The notes under the pieces: generated by a model
Told to the model about the DNA's origin: nothing
The model's database searches: none
The model's input: only the letters and a program-made list of their open reading frames with translations
Position numbers and translations under genes: made by a program
Shown: positions 1-8,115 of the stretch, in pieces
How positions within the stretch are numbered: position 1 is the stretch's first letter
Layout: the number at the start of each line of letters is the position of its first letter
From: Catalinimonas alkaloidigena
GTDB lineage: Bacteria; Bacteroidota; Bacteroidia; Cytophagales; Flexibacteraceae
Direction: 5' to 3'
Assembly: GCF_900100765.1 (NCBI RefSeq)
Contig: NZ_FNFO01000001.1
Location: 496,001 to 560,000, forward strand
Length of the DNA: 64,000 bases

Positions 1-1
1 T

Positions 2-1246
2 ACGGCCACCCTGCGGAACGACGGTTCCAGCCGCTTCGGCGAAAACTACCGCCGGGGGTGGTTCCCGTCCGGAGCGTTTGCCTGGCGCATTTCCGACGAG
101 CCGTTCTTTCAGTCGGCTGTCGTCAGCAACCTGAAGCTGCGCACGGGCTACGGCATCACGGGCAACCAGGAAATTCCCAACAACCTTTACCGGCAGCAAC
201 TGTCGATCAGCGGCTCGGCGGTGTACGTGCTGGGCGGGCAGGCCATCCCCAGTGTGTTGCCGACCAACTTTGCCAACCCGAACCTGCGCTGGGAATCGAC
301 CAGCCAGCTGAACGTCGGGATCGACCTCGGATTCTTGAACGAGCGGTTCTCGGCCACGATCGATTACTACCGCAAGCACACCTCCGACCTGCTGCTGGCC
401 TTCTCGACCATTGCGCCGTCGGTCGTCGAAACGCAGTGGGCAAACGTAGGAGAGGTGCAGAACCAGGGCATCGAAGTGGCGCTGAACGCAACCCTGGTCC
501 AGAGCAAAGATTTTACGTGGAGTGCCAACGTCAATTTCTCGCGCAACCGCAACGAGGTGCTCTCGCTCTCGAACGACGAGTTTACCCGGACGGAAATTCG
601 GAATGCACCGGTTTCCGGGGTGGTTAGTAACGGGGCGCGTACGCAGATCATCAGACCGGGACTGCCGCTGGGCACGTTCTACGGTCGGCAGTTTACGGGC
701 TTCGACGAAAGCGGCATGGAAACCTACCTCGATGCCGACGGCGACGGGCAAGCCGACGAAGTGGTGATCGGCAGCGCTCAGCCCGATTTTATCTACGGCA
801 TTTCCAGTTCGGCCCGGTGGAAGAACTTCGACGCTTCGATCACCTTCCGGGGAGTGGTGGGGAACGACATCCTCAACAACACCGCTGCCGAATTCGGCTA
901 CACCAACGGGGCGCCCGGCATCAACATCCTGCGTTCGGCGCTCGACAGCCCGGTCAGCCGGGATCAGATTCCGCAGTTCTCGTCCCGGTGGCTGGAAGAC
1001 GGCAGCTACCTGCGGCTGGATAACCTCAACATCGGCTACACCCTCAACACCACCAGCATTCCCTTCCTCAAGAACGCGCGCTTTTACGTAACGGGGCAGA
1101 ACCTGTTCGTCATCACCGGTTACACCGGCTACGATCCGGAAGTGCGGGCCAACACCAACCAGGGCGGAGCTGCGCCGATGGGCATCGACTACCTGGCTTA
1201 CCCGCGTCCCAGAACGTTCCAGTTGGGCGGAAGCTTCTCGTTTTAG
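2..1246 (+). CDS. SusC/RagA-type TonB-dependent outer-membrane transporter (C-terminal part)
   Basis: The frame is open from base 2 to a TAG stop, so only the last 414 residues of a much longer protein (usually about 1000 aa) are in the window. The visible part is beta-barrel: it has the RNDGSSRFG segment typical of SusC barrels, a FPSGAFAWRISDE strand, alternating aromatic strands and a terminal Phe (GGSFSF) as expected for an outer-membrane barrel. SusC proteins form the TonB-driven channel that imports oligosaccharides captured by the SusD lid. The SusD gene starts 33 bases downstream on the same strand, which confirms the pair. Neighbouring lyase and DUF4861 genes suggest a pectin-derived substrate; that is inference. 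The TonB plug and any carboxypeptidase-like N-terminal domain lie outside the window. Confidence 0.93.
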   Translation, partial: TATLRNDGSSRFGENYRRGWFPSGAFAWRISDEPFFQSAVVSNLKLRTGYGITGNQEIPNNLYRQQLSISGSAVYVLGGQAIPSVLPTNFANPNLRWESTSQLNVGIDLGFLNERFSATIDYYRKHTSDLLLAFSTIAPSVVETQWANVGEVQNQGIEVALNATLVQSKDFTWSANVNFSRNRNEVLSLSNDEFTRTEIRNAPVSGVVSNGARTQIIRPGLPLGTFYGRQFTGFDESGMETYLDADGDGQADEVVIGSAQPDFIYGISSSARWKNFDASITFRGVVGNDILNNTAAEFGYTNGAPGINILRSALDSPVSRDQIPQFSSRWLEDGSYLRLDNLNIGYTLNTTSIPFLKNARFYVTGQNLFVITGYTGYDPEVRANTNQGGAAPMGIDYLAYPRPRTFQLGGSFSF

Positions 1247-1279
1247 GGAATGGTTTTACACATCAAGATTTCAAACACC

Positions 1280-2857
1280 ATGAATACGATAAAGTCACTC
1301 ATTCGCCACAAACTGGCCGTAGCGTCCGTGGCACTTTTCCTGATTGCGCCGGGGTGTGGGCTGGAGGAAGACGTCTACTCCATCTACACGCCCGAAACCT
1401 TTTATTCAGACCAGGCGGCGGTGCTCTCGTCCCTGTCCGGGGTCTACCGGAACTTCGCCGGCATTATGGGCATGGGCGTCGAGTACCGGGTGCTGGAACT
1501 TCCGGCCGACCAGGTTGTGGTTCACGGCAAAATTCAGGGCTGGTGGGCCAACAACGACTTCGAGCAGTTGATGGAACACAAGTGGGGGCCTGACCACAAC
1601 TACCTCAACGGGGCGTGGAATACCTTCTTTGCCACAGTAGGGCAGGCCAACGCGCTGATCGCTTCGCTGGAAGCCTCGGCCCTGGACCCGGACGAAATCG
1701 ACGGCCCAATTGCCGAACTGCGCGCCCTGCGGGCATACGCCTATTTCTTTCTGATGGATTTGTTCGGCAGCGTGCCGGTGTTCACCGAGCCGCGCGTCGA
1801 TCCCAACAATTTGCCGCAGCAGAACAGCCGCCGCGAAGTGTTCGAATTTGTATTGAGCGAACTCAAACTGGCGGCCGAGGTGTTGCCGTCCGAAGCGGTG
1901 GTGGGAGAAGAGTACTACGGACGCTTGACCCAGGAGGCGGCCTACGCGCTGATCGCCACCACCTACCTGAACGGCGAGGTATACGCAGGCGAAGCATTTT
2001 ACGAAGAGACCATCGAGTATGCCGACAAAGTGATCAACTCCGGGGCGTACACGCTGCTGCCCGATTTCTTCGAAAACTTCACGTCCAATAACGAGATGAA
2101 CGCCGAATTCATTTTCGGTGGGGTGTATACCCCGAACATTCCGGGCGGCATTGGGCACGCATTGGTGCAGAAAGTGCTGCCGGGCATTCAGGGGGGGCTG
2201 TTCGGTCTGCCCTATACGCCACAGAACGGCTTCGGGACGCGACCTTCTGTGCTGGCTTTGTACGAGGAAGACGACGTCCGCAGGGACGTGATTCTGGAAT
2301 ACGGTCCGTTGACAGACCCCCGGAACGGCGATACGGTGCTGGTGGAACGCGTGGTGCCGGACAACAACTCCAACCTTTACGATCCGAATCGCTCTACCGA
2401 AGGGCCGGTAACGTACGACATCATTCCCGCGACAGGCATTCGGAACCAGCCGATGAATGCGGGTCTGAAGTGGATCAAGTGGGGCATCGACCCGAATACC
2501 AACGGGGGCAACGCGGGCAACGACCTGGCCTTTATCCGCTACGCCGATGTACTGTTAATGAAAGCCGAAGCCCTGGCCCGGACTGGCAATACGTCGGCGG
2601 CGTTGGAACTGGTGAACCAGGTACGAACCCGGAGCAACGCTTCCGAACTTACTTCCCTGACGCTGGAAGATATTTATGAGGAGCGCGGCCGCGAACTGGC
2701 GTTCGAGATGACAAGAAGGCGGGACATGATTCGCTTCGGGACGTTCACCGACGCCTGGGAATTCAAAGAAGCGTCTGAGGCGTACAGAACGCTCTATCCG
2801 ATTCCGTCGCGTGCCATCGACGCCAACCCCAGCCTGAAGCAAAATCCTGGCTATTAA
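1280..2857 (+). CDS. SusD/RagB-family nutrient-binding outer-membrane lipoprotein
   Basis: This 525-residue protein follows SusC directly. I chose the ATG at 1280 because it gives a normal lipoprotein signal with a lipobox (LIAPGC, acylated Cys about residue 26); an upstream in-frame ATG at 1250 adds ten residues with no signal character. The N-terminal TPR-like helices (LRALRAYAYFFLMDLFG) and the C-terminal RYADVLLMKAEALARTG and EERGRELAFE motifs are SusD hallmarks. SusD proteins sit on the cell surface, bind glycan and close over the SusC barrel. The specific glycan cannot be read from the sequence; the adjacent PL22-like gene makes an oligogalacturonide or other pectin fragment the best guess. 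Confidence 0.95.
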   Translation: MNTIKSLIRHKLAVASVALFLIAPGCGLEEDVYSIYTPETFYSDQAAVLSSLSGVYRNFAGIMGMGVEYRVLELPADQVVVHGKIQGWWANNDFEQLMEHKWGPDHNYLNGAWNTFFATVGQANALIASLEASALDPDEIDGPIAELRALRAYAYFFLMDLFGSVPVFTEPRVDPNNLPQQNSRREVFEFVLSELKLAAEVLPSEAVVGEEYYGRLTQEAAYALIATTYLNGEVYAGEAFYEETIEYADKVINSGAYTLLPDFFENFTSNNEMNAEFIFGGVYTPNIPGGIGHALVQKVLPGIQGGLFGLPYTPQNGFGTRPSVLALYEEDDVRRDVILEYGPLTDPRNGDTVLVERVVPDNNSNLYDPNRSTEGPVTYDIIPATGIRNQPMNAGLKWIKWGIDPNTNGGNAGNDLAFIRYADVLLMKAEALARTGNTSAALELVNQVRTRSNASELTSLTLEDIYEERGRELAFEMTRRRDMIRFGTFTDAWEFKEASEAYRTLYPIPSRAIDANPSLKQNPGY

Positions 2858-2862
2858 TTTAC

Positions 2863-2923
2863 AGGTGCGCTTTCCCTTCGAGGAACGGATTCGTCCTGCC
2901 TGGAGGGGGAAGCGCCTGTTTTT
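2863..2923 (+). terminator. Hairpin terminator after susD
   Basis: GCGCTTTCCC near 2867 pairs, with one mismatch, with the GGGGGAAGCGC that ends near 2914. A run of T follows at 2919-2923. It probably ends or attenuates the susCD transcript before the lyase gene. Confidence 0.6.
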
Positions 2924-2957
2924 ATAACTTGTTTTTTCACCTGACCTAGTTTTTCTC

Positions 2958-4307
2958 ATGTTGCTGCATGCCACCACCCGCCCAAAAACCCGCCGTTTCC
3001 AGTCCGCCGTCCGAAAGAGCTTTTGTTGCCTGGCAACCGGTCTTTGTGCCGTTTGGCTTAGCTTTCCGGTGGCGGCACAGGTCGTGGAAGGTGTGGACTA
3101 TTCTGACCGGGCGGGGGTAGACAATACGTTCGACATGGCCGGGACCGACATTTTTGGCCAGCGGTTTCCGTCCGAGAGTCTGACCATTGCCGATCCGGTC
3201 ACCGGCGTGAAGATTACGGCCCTAACCACCTCGCGGCACAGCAGTTCCAAAATTTACCAGGACCATCCCAACTGGACGGCCAACGGCCGGCACATTGTGT
3301 TCAGCTCGAACCGCAACACGGCTGCCGGCGGGAACGTGACGTTTGCCCGGGACCGGGATCAGCCGCGCCACGTGCGGCAGTTTTACGCCATCTCGATGGA
3401 CGACCACGAAATCGTACAGGTGACGACCGGCAACACCGGGTACCTTCTGCTCGGGCACAAAAAGAACGTGGCCTTTCACCTGCGCGACCATCAGGTGGTC
3501 GAACTGAATCTGGACCGTTTGTTGGCCGACAGCAAGAAACGTCAGGTAAAAGCACCGGCGCAGTACGAACGCGTGGTGGCCTCGCTTCCCGATAGCCTCG
3601 ATCCGGGGGGGATGTGTCTGGACATCACCGACAAACGCATTTTCTTTTCGACGCGGGCAGGAGACGACCGCTCTGCGATCTACAGCGTCGATTTTGACCA
3701 CAACCGTACCGAGAAACTGGTGGAAGTGCCGTTCCGAACGGGACACTTTCAGGCCAACCCGTACGTGTCGGGCGAGATGATGTATTGCTGGGAAACGGGT
3801 GGCGATGCGCCGCAGCGGACGTGGGTGCTGACGGTGGACAAAAACGGCAAGGTGACCAACCGACCGGCTTACAAAGAGAAGGCCAACGAGTGGGTGACCC
3901 ACGAGGTTTTTGCCGGGCCCGACCACATTCTGTTTAACGTCATGGGGCACCTCGACCGGTTGCGGAAAAATCCGACCGGCGTGATGCTCACCAACATTCG
4001 CACCGGGGAAACCAAGCGGCTGGGCCAGGCCGAAGAGCTGGGGGGCTACTGGCACGCGGCCGGCACCAAAGACCTGAAATGGGGCGTGGCCGACACATTT
4101 AACGGCAACATCTACCGACTCAACCTCGAAACCGGCGACGCCACGTTACTGACCACCGGCCACCGGCCCGGCACCCAAAGCCCGTTTTCGAGCCAGGCGC
4201 ACGCGCATCAGTCCATCAGCCCCGATGGCAAATGGGTGCTCTTCAACTCCAGCATGCTGACCGACAGCGACATCATGATGGTGCCATTGCATCCACAGGG
4301 CTTGTAG
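2958..4307 (+). CDS. Oligogalacturonate lyase-like beta-propeller protein (PL22-type)
   Basis: This 449-residue secreted protein starts with a signal peptide (hydrophobic core LATGLCAVWLSFPVAAQ). The rest reads as a TolB/WD-like propeller: HPNWTANGRHIVFSSNRN, then TGHFQANPY, YCWETGGDAPQRTW, NEWVTHEVF and HQSISPDGKWVLFNSS. This pattern of conserved His and Trp/Glu residues is that of polysaccharide lyase family 22 and its relatives, in which clustered histidines hold Mn2+ and beta-elimination releases unsaturated monomers from oligogalacturonides. PL22 enzymes are usually about 390 aa and intracellular, so the signal peptide and extra N-terminal segment suggest periplasmic action or a divergent relative. 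It lies 100 bases behind susD on the same strand, separated by a hairpin. The family is fairly clear; the activity is inferred. Confidence 0.72.
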   Translation: MLLHATTRPKTRRFQSAVRKSFCCLATGLCAVWLSFPVAAQVVEGVDYSDRAGVDNTFDMAGTDIFGQRFPSESLTIADPVTGVKITALTTSRHSSSKIYQDHPNWTANGRHIVFSSNRNTAAGGNVTFARDRDQPRHVRQFYAISMDDHEIVQVTTGNTGYLLLGHKKNVAFHLRDHQVVELNLDRLLADSKKRQVKAPAQYERVVASLPDSLDPGGMCLDITDKRIFFSTRAGDDRSAIYSVDFDHNRTEKLVEVPFRTGHFQANPYVSGEMMYCWETGGDAPQRTWVLTVDKNGKVTNRPAYKEKANEWVTHEVFAGPDHILFNVMGHLDRLRKNPTGVMLTNIRTGETKRLGQAEELGGYWHAAGTKDLKWGVADTFNGNIYRLNLETGDATLLTTGHRPGTQSPFSSQAHAHQSISPDGKWVLFNSSMLTDSDIMMVPLHPQGL

Positions 4308-4343
4308 CGCGAGCTGACTTCTTTTCTTTGTTCCGTTGAATCA

Positions 4344-4380
4344 CTCCCCGGGTAATGCATAGGGCCTGGGGAGCTTTTTT
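4344..4380 (+). terminator. Rho-independent terminator after the PL22-like gene
   Basis: CTCCCCGGG (4344-4352) pairs, with one mismatch, with CCTGGGGAG (4365-4373), followed by a six-T run at 4375-4380. It closes the plus-strand utilization-locus transcript facing the convergent DUF4861 gene. Confidence 0.75.
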
Positions 4381-4426
4381 ATGGCTTTTCCGCTACAGCA
4401 CGGCCTTAAGAAAGGCAACGGGGTAG

Positions 4427-5722
4427 TTACCGTAGCTGTACGTCTACCTCGGTGGCCACTTGCTGAGTAAGGTGCTGCACGTACTGACGGAACGTGGCTG
4501 GGTCCCGAAATGCCGGGTCGCTCAGTTCCCACGCACCGACGGCGTAATAGCTGACAGGCCGGCTTTCCTGCGCTTTTAGTTTGGCAAAATAGGCCTGCGC
4601 CAGTCTGCCCGCCGGGGGCGCCTCCGTATAGCCGAGGTACGCTTGTTTCGGAACAATCAATGCCAGTCCCAGCAACCACTCGCGGTTGTACGTTTCGCGG
4701 TCGTGCGTGAGGAGGGCTACCCATTCGCCGACTTCAAGGACCGTCAGCGAGTCGGTGGGGTCCAGGTTGTTCATGCCGACCAGTAGCGTCTCGTCGCCCT
4801 GCAATCCGCTGAGCGTAACGGTGTTGCGGTAGGCATACATGCCGGGCCAAATGGTGGGTTGTTCTTCGACCGTGTAGGTGCGCGAGGTGCCGTCGGGGGT
4901 CCAGCGTTGGTAGCCGAGGTGCATCATCGAGCGCACCGGGCCTTCCGTCACGACATTGAACGTCGTCTGAGCCACGTTGTTGAGTGTATCGTCGACGGTC
5001 ACGCCCAAGCGGTAGAGGCTGTCGCCGATCATCATCGCAACGCCACCAATGCCGACCGAATTGCCCACGGACATCACGTCCCGCCCCCAGGCTTCCATCA
5101 CGTGGTAGTTGTCTTCCACCGCACCGTTGGCGTCGAGTCCCACCGTGCGGGGCGACATGGTGGCCACACGTTTGCCAAACAGATCTTTGGCGTTGCGCCC
5201 GTCGAGGTAATGGCGGAAGCCTACTTTGTCGTTTTCCCACGAAGGACCGTCGGTCTGGTAGGGCTGGTAGCCGAACCCGGCGCTTTTCGGCAGTTGATTT
5301 GCGTACGAGGTGTCGCTTTGCCGGGGTTGGACCGGCGTATCGGCCGACGTGCGTTTGCCGAACCTGATCTGCGTACGGCGGGGGTAATCCGGAGACTGCG
5401 CCACCCACGAAAGGCGTAGCGTTCGGGAGCTATCGGCAGGCAGGTCAATCACAAAGAACAGTTCGTCGCCCGAGCCGTCGCCATCCAGGTCGTCCAATTG
5501 GGCGGCAATCGTATCACCCTGCGGCGTCAGGAGCAGCGGAACTACCTTGCCCTCCGGCAGCGGGGCCAGGGCATCGTGTGGCACGGCAACCGGGTGGTCG
5601 GTCAGGGCTATCGAAGCGGGGTTGGCCAATGTAAGCTCCTGGCTGGAGGGCTCTTCAGCAGATTGACAGGAAAGGAACACGAACGAGGCCAATAAAGAAG
5701 CGAGTGCGCTTGTTCTGAACAT
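4427..5722 (-). CDS. DUF4861 family lipoprotein
   Basis: This 431-residue lipoprotein has its start at 5722 because that ATG is followed by a clean lipoprotein signal (SLLASFVFLSC, Cys about residue 19); a start 14 codons upstream is possible but disrupts the signal. The body matches the DUF4861 pattern as I know it: PLLLTPQGD and an early DLDGDGSGDELFF segment, ENDKVGFRHYLDGRNAKDLFG, then DNYHVMEAWGRDVMSVGNS and GIGGVAM. DUF4861 proteins are common in Bacteroidota loci for pectin and rhamnogalacturonan, but their biochemical role is not settled as far as I know. The gene converges on the PL22-like gene and probably has its own promoter. Periplasmic or surface location follows from the lipobox. 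Confidence 0.85.
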   Translation of the reverse strand: MFRTSALASLLASFVFLSCQSAEEPSSQELTLANPASIALTDHPVAVPHDALAPLPEGKVVPLLLTPQGDTIAAQLDDLDGDGSGDELFFVIDLPADSSRTLRLSWVAQSPDYPRRTQIRFGKRTSADTPVQPRQSDTSYANQLPKSAGFGYQPYQTDGPSWENDKVGFRHYLDGRNAKDLFGKRVATMSPRTVGLDANGAVEDNYHVMEAWGRDVMSVGNSVGIGGVAMMIGDSLYRLGVTVDDTLNNVAQTTFNVVTEGPVRSMMHLGYQRWTPDGTSRTYTVEEQPTIWPGMYAYRNTVTLSGLQGDETLLVGMNNLDPTDSLTVLEVGEWVALLTHDRETYNREWLLGLALIVPKQAYLGYTEAPPAGRLAQAYFAKLKAQESRPVSYYAVGAWELSDPAFRDPATFRQYVQHLTQQVATEVDVQLR

Positions 5723-5843
5723 GGTGGGGGATCGATAAAAAAACGTATTGCGGAGCGCGAACAAACCGGTGGCATAAGATAGCCAAAGAAGTTAGGACGC
5801 CGGGGGCTTTGCGTCACAAATTTGAAAAACTGCCGGAGGAGCC

Positions 5844-5880
5844 TAAAAGAAAGCGCCCGTCTGAACCTATCCAGACGGGC
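5844..5880 (-). terminator. Rho-independent terminator for the small minus-strand gene
   Basis: A perfect 9-bp stem, GCCCGTCTG (5855-5863) and CAGACGGGC (5872-5880), has an 8-nt loop. Read on the minus strand it is followed by a T-rich tract (complement of aaaagaaa at 5846-5853). It lies just downstream of the 72-residue gene ending at 5919. Confidence 0.7.
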
Positions 5881-5918
5881 ACGTGATTATGCCTAATCAA
5901 TATACGGGGTGAAAGAGC

Positions 5919-6137
5919 TTAGTTACAGCGATTTTCTAGGAGCGTAGCGTTCTCGTAGCCAATCAGTTCGTTTTCCAAGCCATCCACAATGCCTTCCAAT
6001 TCTTTCGCATAGCGCTTCCAGTACTGCACTTTGTAGTACTGCATGACAATCGTCTTTTGCTTCTCGTCAATGATTTTTTCAAGTAGACTTTTGCCTGAGT
6101 TCCTACCACGGTTATGAAGGCGAAGTGTCTGTCTCAT
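5919..6137 (-). CDS. Small helical hypothetical protein
   Basis: This 72-residue frame has an ATG start and a terminator hairpin 40 bases downstream, which argues that it is expressed. The sequence is charged and mostly helical, with a coiled-coil-like stretch (RYAKELEGIVDGLENEL) and a basic N-terminus (MRQTLRLHNRGRN). No signal peptide, membrane segment or recognised domain is visible. The base composition is more AT-rich than the surrounding genes, as is the stretch just upstream of it, which hints at a different origin. I do not recognise the family and cannot exclude a chance frame. Confidence 0.45.
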   Translation of the reverse strand: MRQTLRLHNRGRNSGKSLLEKIIDEKQKTIVMQYYKVQYWKRYAKELEGIVDGLENELIGYENATLLENRCN

Positions 6138-6977
6138 AAGAAGTTGAAAATGTAATGTAAAGTGTAATGCCCAATCTGTTCAGTGGTTCAAAGTAACGGT
6201 GCTTTGGGCAACCTTCCAAAGTAATACGTGTCGGTACCTTGAGGTAACCTAAGAGGCTTTCGAGGATTTTAAAACGACGAATTACTTTTATTGGTATATC
6301 ATACATCGTGCCAGCCTGCCGTGCCCGATGCTTCGTCAGGAGGGCGACTGAGGCACCGTTTGGCGCCTTTGGAAGGGCTTTTCGGCCTTCATGCTTCGTA
6401 GTAACGCACAACCCCGGATACGCATTGGCAATCAGCTACTTACAAAATTCTTTTGTCAAGTCTTCCTCACGAAGAAAGCACATGCCGGACCTGACAAAAA
6501 AGGTCTCGGAATTTTAAAAGCGGGCAAATCTTTACCTGGTCGGACATTTAGAAAAACGATGGGCTTTGGCGCACGGTGCGGTACGACGGAGCCGTCTTCT
6601 CCGCCTACAGTCGGCCCTTCGACGTCTATAAAACGTTGCCTTGCCCCGATCCTTGTATGACAACGGGCGGCTGGAAAGAACCGCAAAAAATGCTGGTGTA
6701 AAGAACCGTTGCCAAGTTCACCGTTTTGCGCACAGGTGCGTGGCGTGCATTGTGGCAAAGTCTTTGATTAGCTCTCGTTCAGGCACGAGGAGATGAAGAT
6801 CGCCGCGTGTGCACAGGGGCTGAAATGTATGTAATCCTAAACCAACTATCGGTAAATCAATGGATTATAGGATGATTATTACATATGAACACACGCCTTT
6901 CTGAGACAAGCGACAAACTTATTTCTATACTTGCCCGAACGATTTACCTCTAATTAACCACTAAACCCTTTAGCAAC
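6138..6977. other. Gene-poor 840-base intergenic region, possible gene remnant
   Basis: No convincing gene is visible. Overlapping frames of up to 100 codons exist on both strands but use alternative starts and lack recognisable protein features. One plus-strand stretch, codons at about 6552-6701 ending in TAA, has no start codon yet reads like protein (DGAVFSAYSRPFDVYKTLP) and may be the tail of a decayed gene. The left third (to about 6300) is AT-rich. Upstream of 6978 the sequence TATACTTG (about 6934-6941) resembles a Bacteroidota -7 box with one mismatch. Confidence 0.5.
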
Positions 6978-7568
6978 ATGCGTAAAACAAGTATTCTGTA
7001 CGTGGCTGTCCTCATGCTTCTGTCGGCAGGGGTATTTGCCCAAGCCTTTGAGCAGGGAACTTCCGTGATCAGCCTGGGCTACGGCATCGGCAACCTGAAC
7101 AAAACCCTTTTCAGTACCTACGAAAGCGAAGCCGGCTATGATTACACCGGTGTCGGGCCATTCTTCGGGAAATTCGAGTACGGCGTCTCCGATCGCGTAG
7201 GCATCGGCCTCAACGTCGCGCACGTCGGTGTTAATGTACGTTACAACGAGGAATACAACGGTGAGACGTACAACTACCGCGTCAACTGGCGCAACACCAG
7301 CATCCTGGGGCGTGTCAACATTCACTTTGCCAACACCGAAAAGCTGGATGCTTTTTGGGGAGCGGGCATCGGCTACCGTTTCGGGGCGTGGTCGTACGAG
7401 GACAACAATCCGGATGACTCGTCGGAAAATAAGATTGGCGCCCTCAACCCCCTGGGCTTCGAAACGACGATTGGTGTGCGGTATTTCTTCCTTGAAAACA
7501 TTGGCGTATACGCCGAGGCGGGCATCGCCAAAGCGCCCCTTCAGTTTGGCGTGAACGTACGCTTCTAA
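6978..7568 (+). CDS. Outer-membrane beta-barrel protein (porin-family, OmpW/OprF-like barrel)
   Basis: This 196-residue protein has a signal peptide (VAVLMLLSAGVFAQ) followed by alternating polar/aromatic strands. Examples are VISLGYGIGNLNKTL, YDYTGVGPFFGKFEYGVSD, WGAGIGYRFGAWSY and a final strand ending in Phe (FGVNVRF), the usual C-terminal signature of outer-membrane barrels. The length suits an 8-stranded barrel. It stands alone, with a strong terminator just downstream. The substrate or role (small pore, structural anchor) cannot be told from the sequence. Confidence 0.8.
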   Translation: MRKTSILYVAVLMLLSAGVFAQAFEQGTSVISLGYGIGNLNKTLFSTYESEAGYDYTGVGPFFGKFEYGVSDRVGIGLNVAHVGVNVRYNEEYNGETYNYRVNWRNTSILGRVNIHFANTEKLDAFWGAGIGYRFGAWSYEDNNPDDSSENKIGALNPLGFETTIGVRYFFLENIGVYAEAGIAKAPLQFGVNVRF

Positions 7569-7593
7569 GCGGTCGTACAATCGACACTCAATA

Positions 7594-7632
7594 GAAACGC
7601 CCCGTGGCTGGTTAGCCACGGGGCGTTTTATG
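7594..7632. terminator. Bidirectional terminator between barrel gene and trxA
   Basis: A perfect 14-bp stem (7596-7609 with 7614-7627) and a GGTT loop are flanked by A on the left and T on the right. It can stop transcription from both convergent genes (barrel gene on plus, trxA on minus). Confidence 0.85.
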
Positions 7633-7652
7633 TAACGGATTTTGTAACGTTT

Positions 7653-7979
7653 TTATGACGCAAACTGCGCGTCCAGCTTGTCGGCCAGTACGCGTTTGCC
7701 TACGGCACCGACTTGCTTGTCCACCAGTTGACCGTCTTTGAAGACCAGCAGCGTAGGAATGCTACGGATGCCGTACTTCATCGACACTTCCGGGTTGCTG
7801 TCTACATCCAGTTTCCCGACCACAGCTTTTCCTTCGTACTCACCGGCGAGTTCTTCTACAACAGGCCCGATCATTTTGCAAGGACCGCACCATTCTGCCC
7901 AGAAGTCAATCAGGACGGGTTTCTCTGTGTTGATGATTTCATCAAAGTTGGCGTCGGTTACTTCGATTGCTTTTGCCAT
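7653..7979 (-). CDS. trxA: Thioredoxin
   Basis: This 108-residue protein is the normal size for thioredoxin 1. The active site WAEWCGPCKM (Cys about residues 31 and 34), the buried DFWA acid, the KLDVDSNP strand and the cis-Pro loop SIPTLLVFKDGQ are all present. It reduces protein disulfides in the cytoplasm, itself reduced by thioredoxin reductase (not in this window). It is on the same strand as dnaE and 136 bases downstream of it, with a 20-bp palindrome in the gap, so independent control is likely. Confidence 0.97.
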   Translation of the reverse strand: MAKAIEVTDANFDEIINTEKPVLIDFWAEWCGPCKMIGPVVEELAGEYEGKAVVGKLDVDSNPEVSMKYGIRSIPTLLVFKDGQLVDKQVGAVGKRVLADKLDAQFAS

Positions 7980-8057
7980 TATATCAAATTGATTAAGTAA
8001 TTGTACAAATCAGTATTGCTAATGAAAAGAAAAAACGACTCTGAAAGTTCCTTCTAG

Positions 8058-8077
8058 AATGTCGTACGTACGACATT
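8058..8077. repeat. 20-bp perfect palindrome between dnaE and trxA
   Basis: The two halves, AATGTCGTAC and GTACGACATT, are exact reverse complements with no spacer. It is 79 bases upstream of the trxA start codon and 39 bases beyond the dnaE stop. No T-run follows on either strand, so a dimeric-regulator operator or a cruciform is more likely than a terminator. Confidence 0.6.
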
Positions 8078-8115
8078 TCCGAGAGTTGTGGCTTCGGTCG
8101 TTGAAAATCAGAAGG

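Noticed and set aside
6112-6306. 64-codon minus-strand frame from the ATG at 6306
   Set aside because: Overlaps the start of the 72-residue gene, has no recognisable features, and sits in AT-rich DNA.
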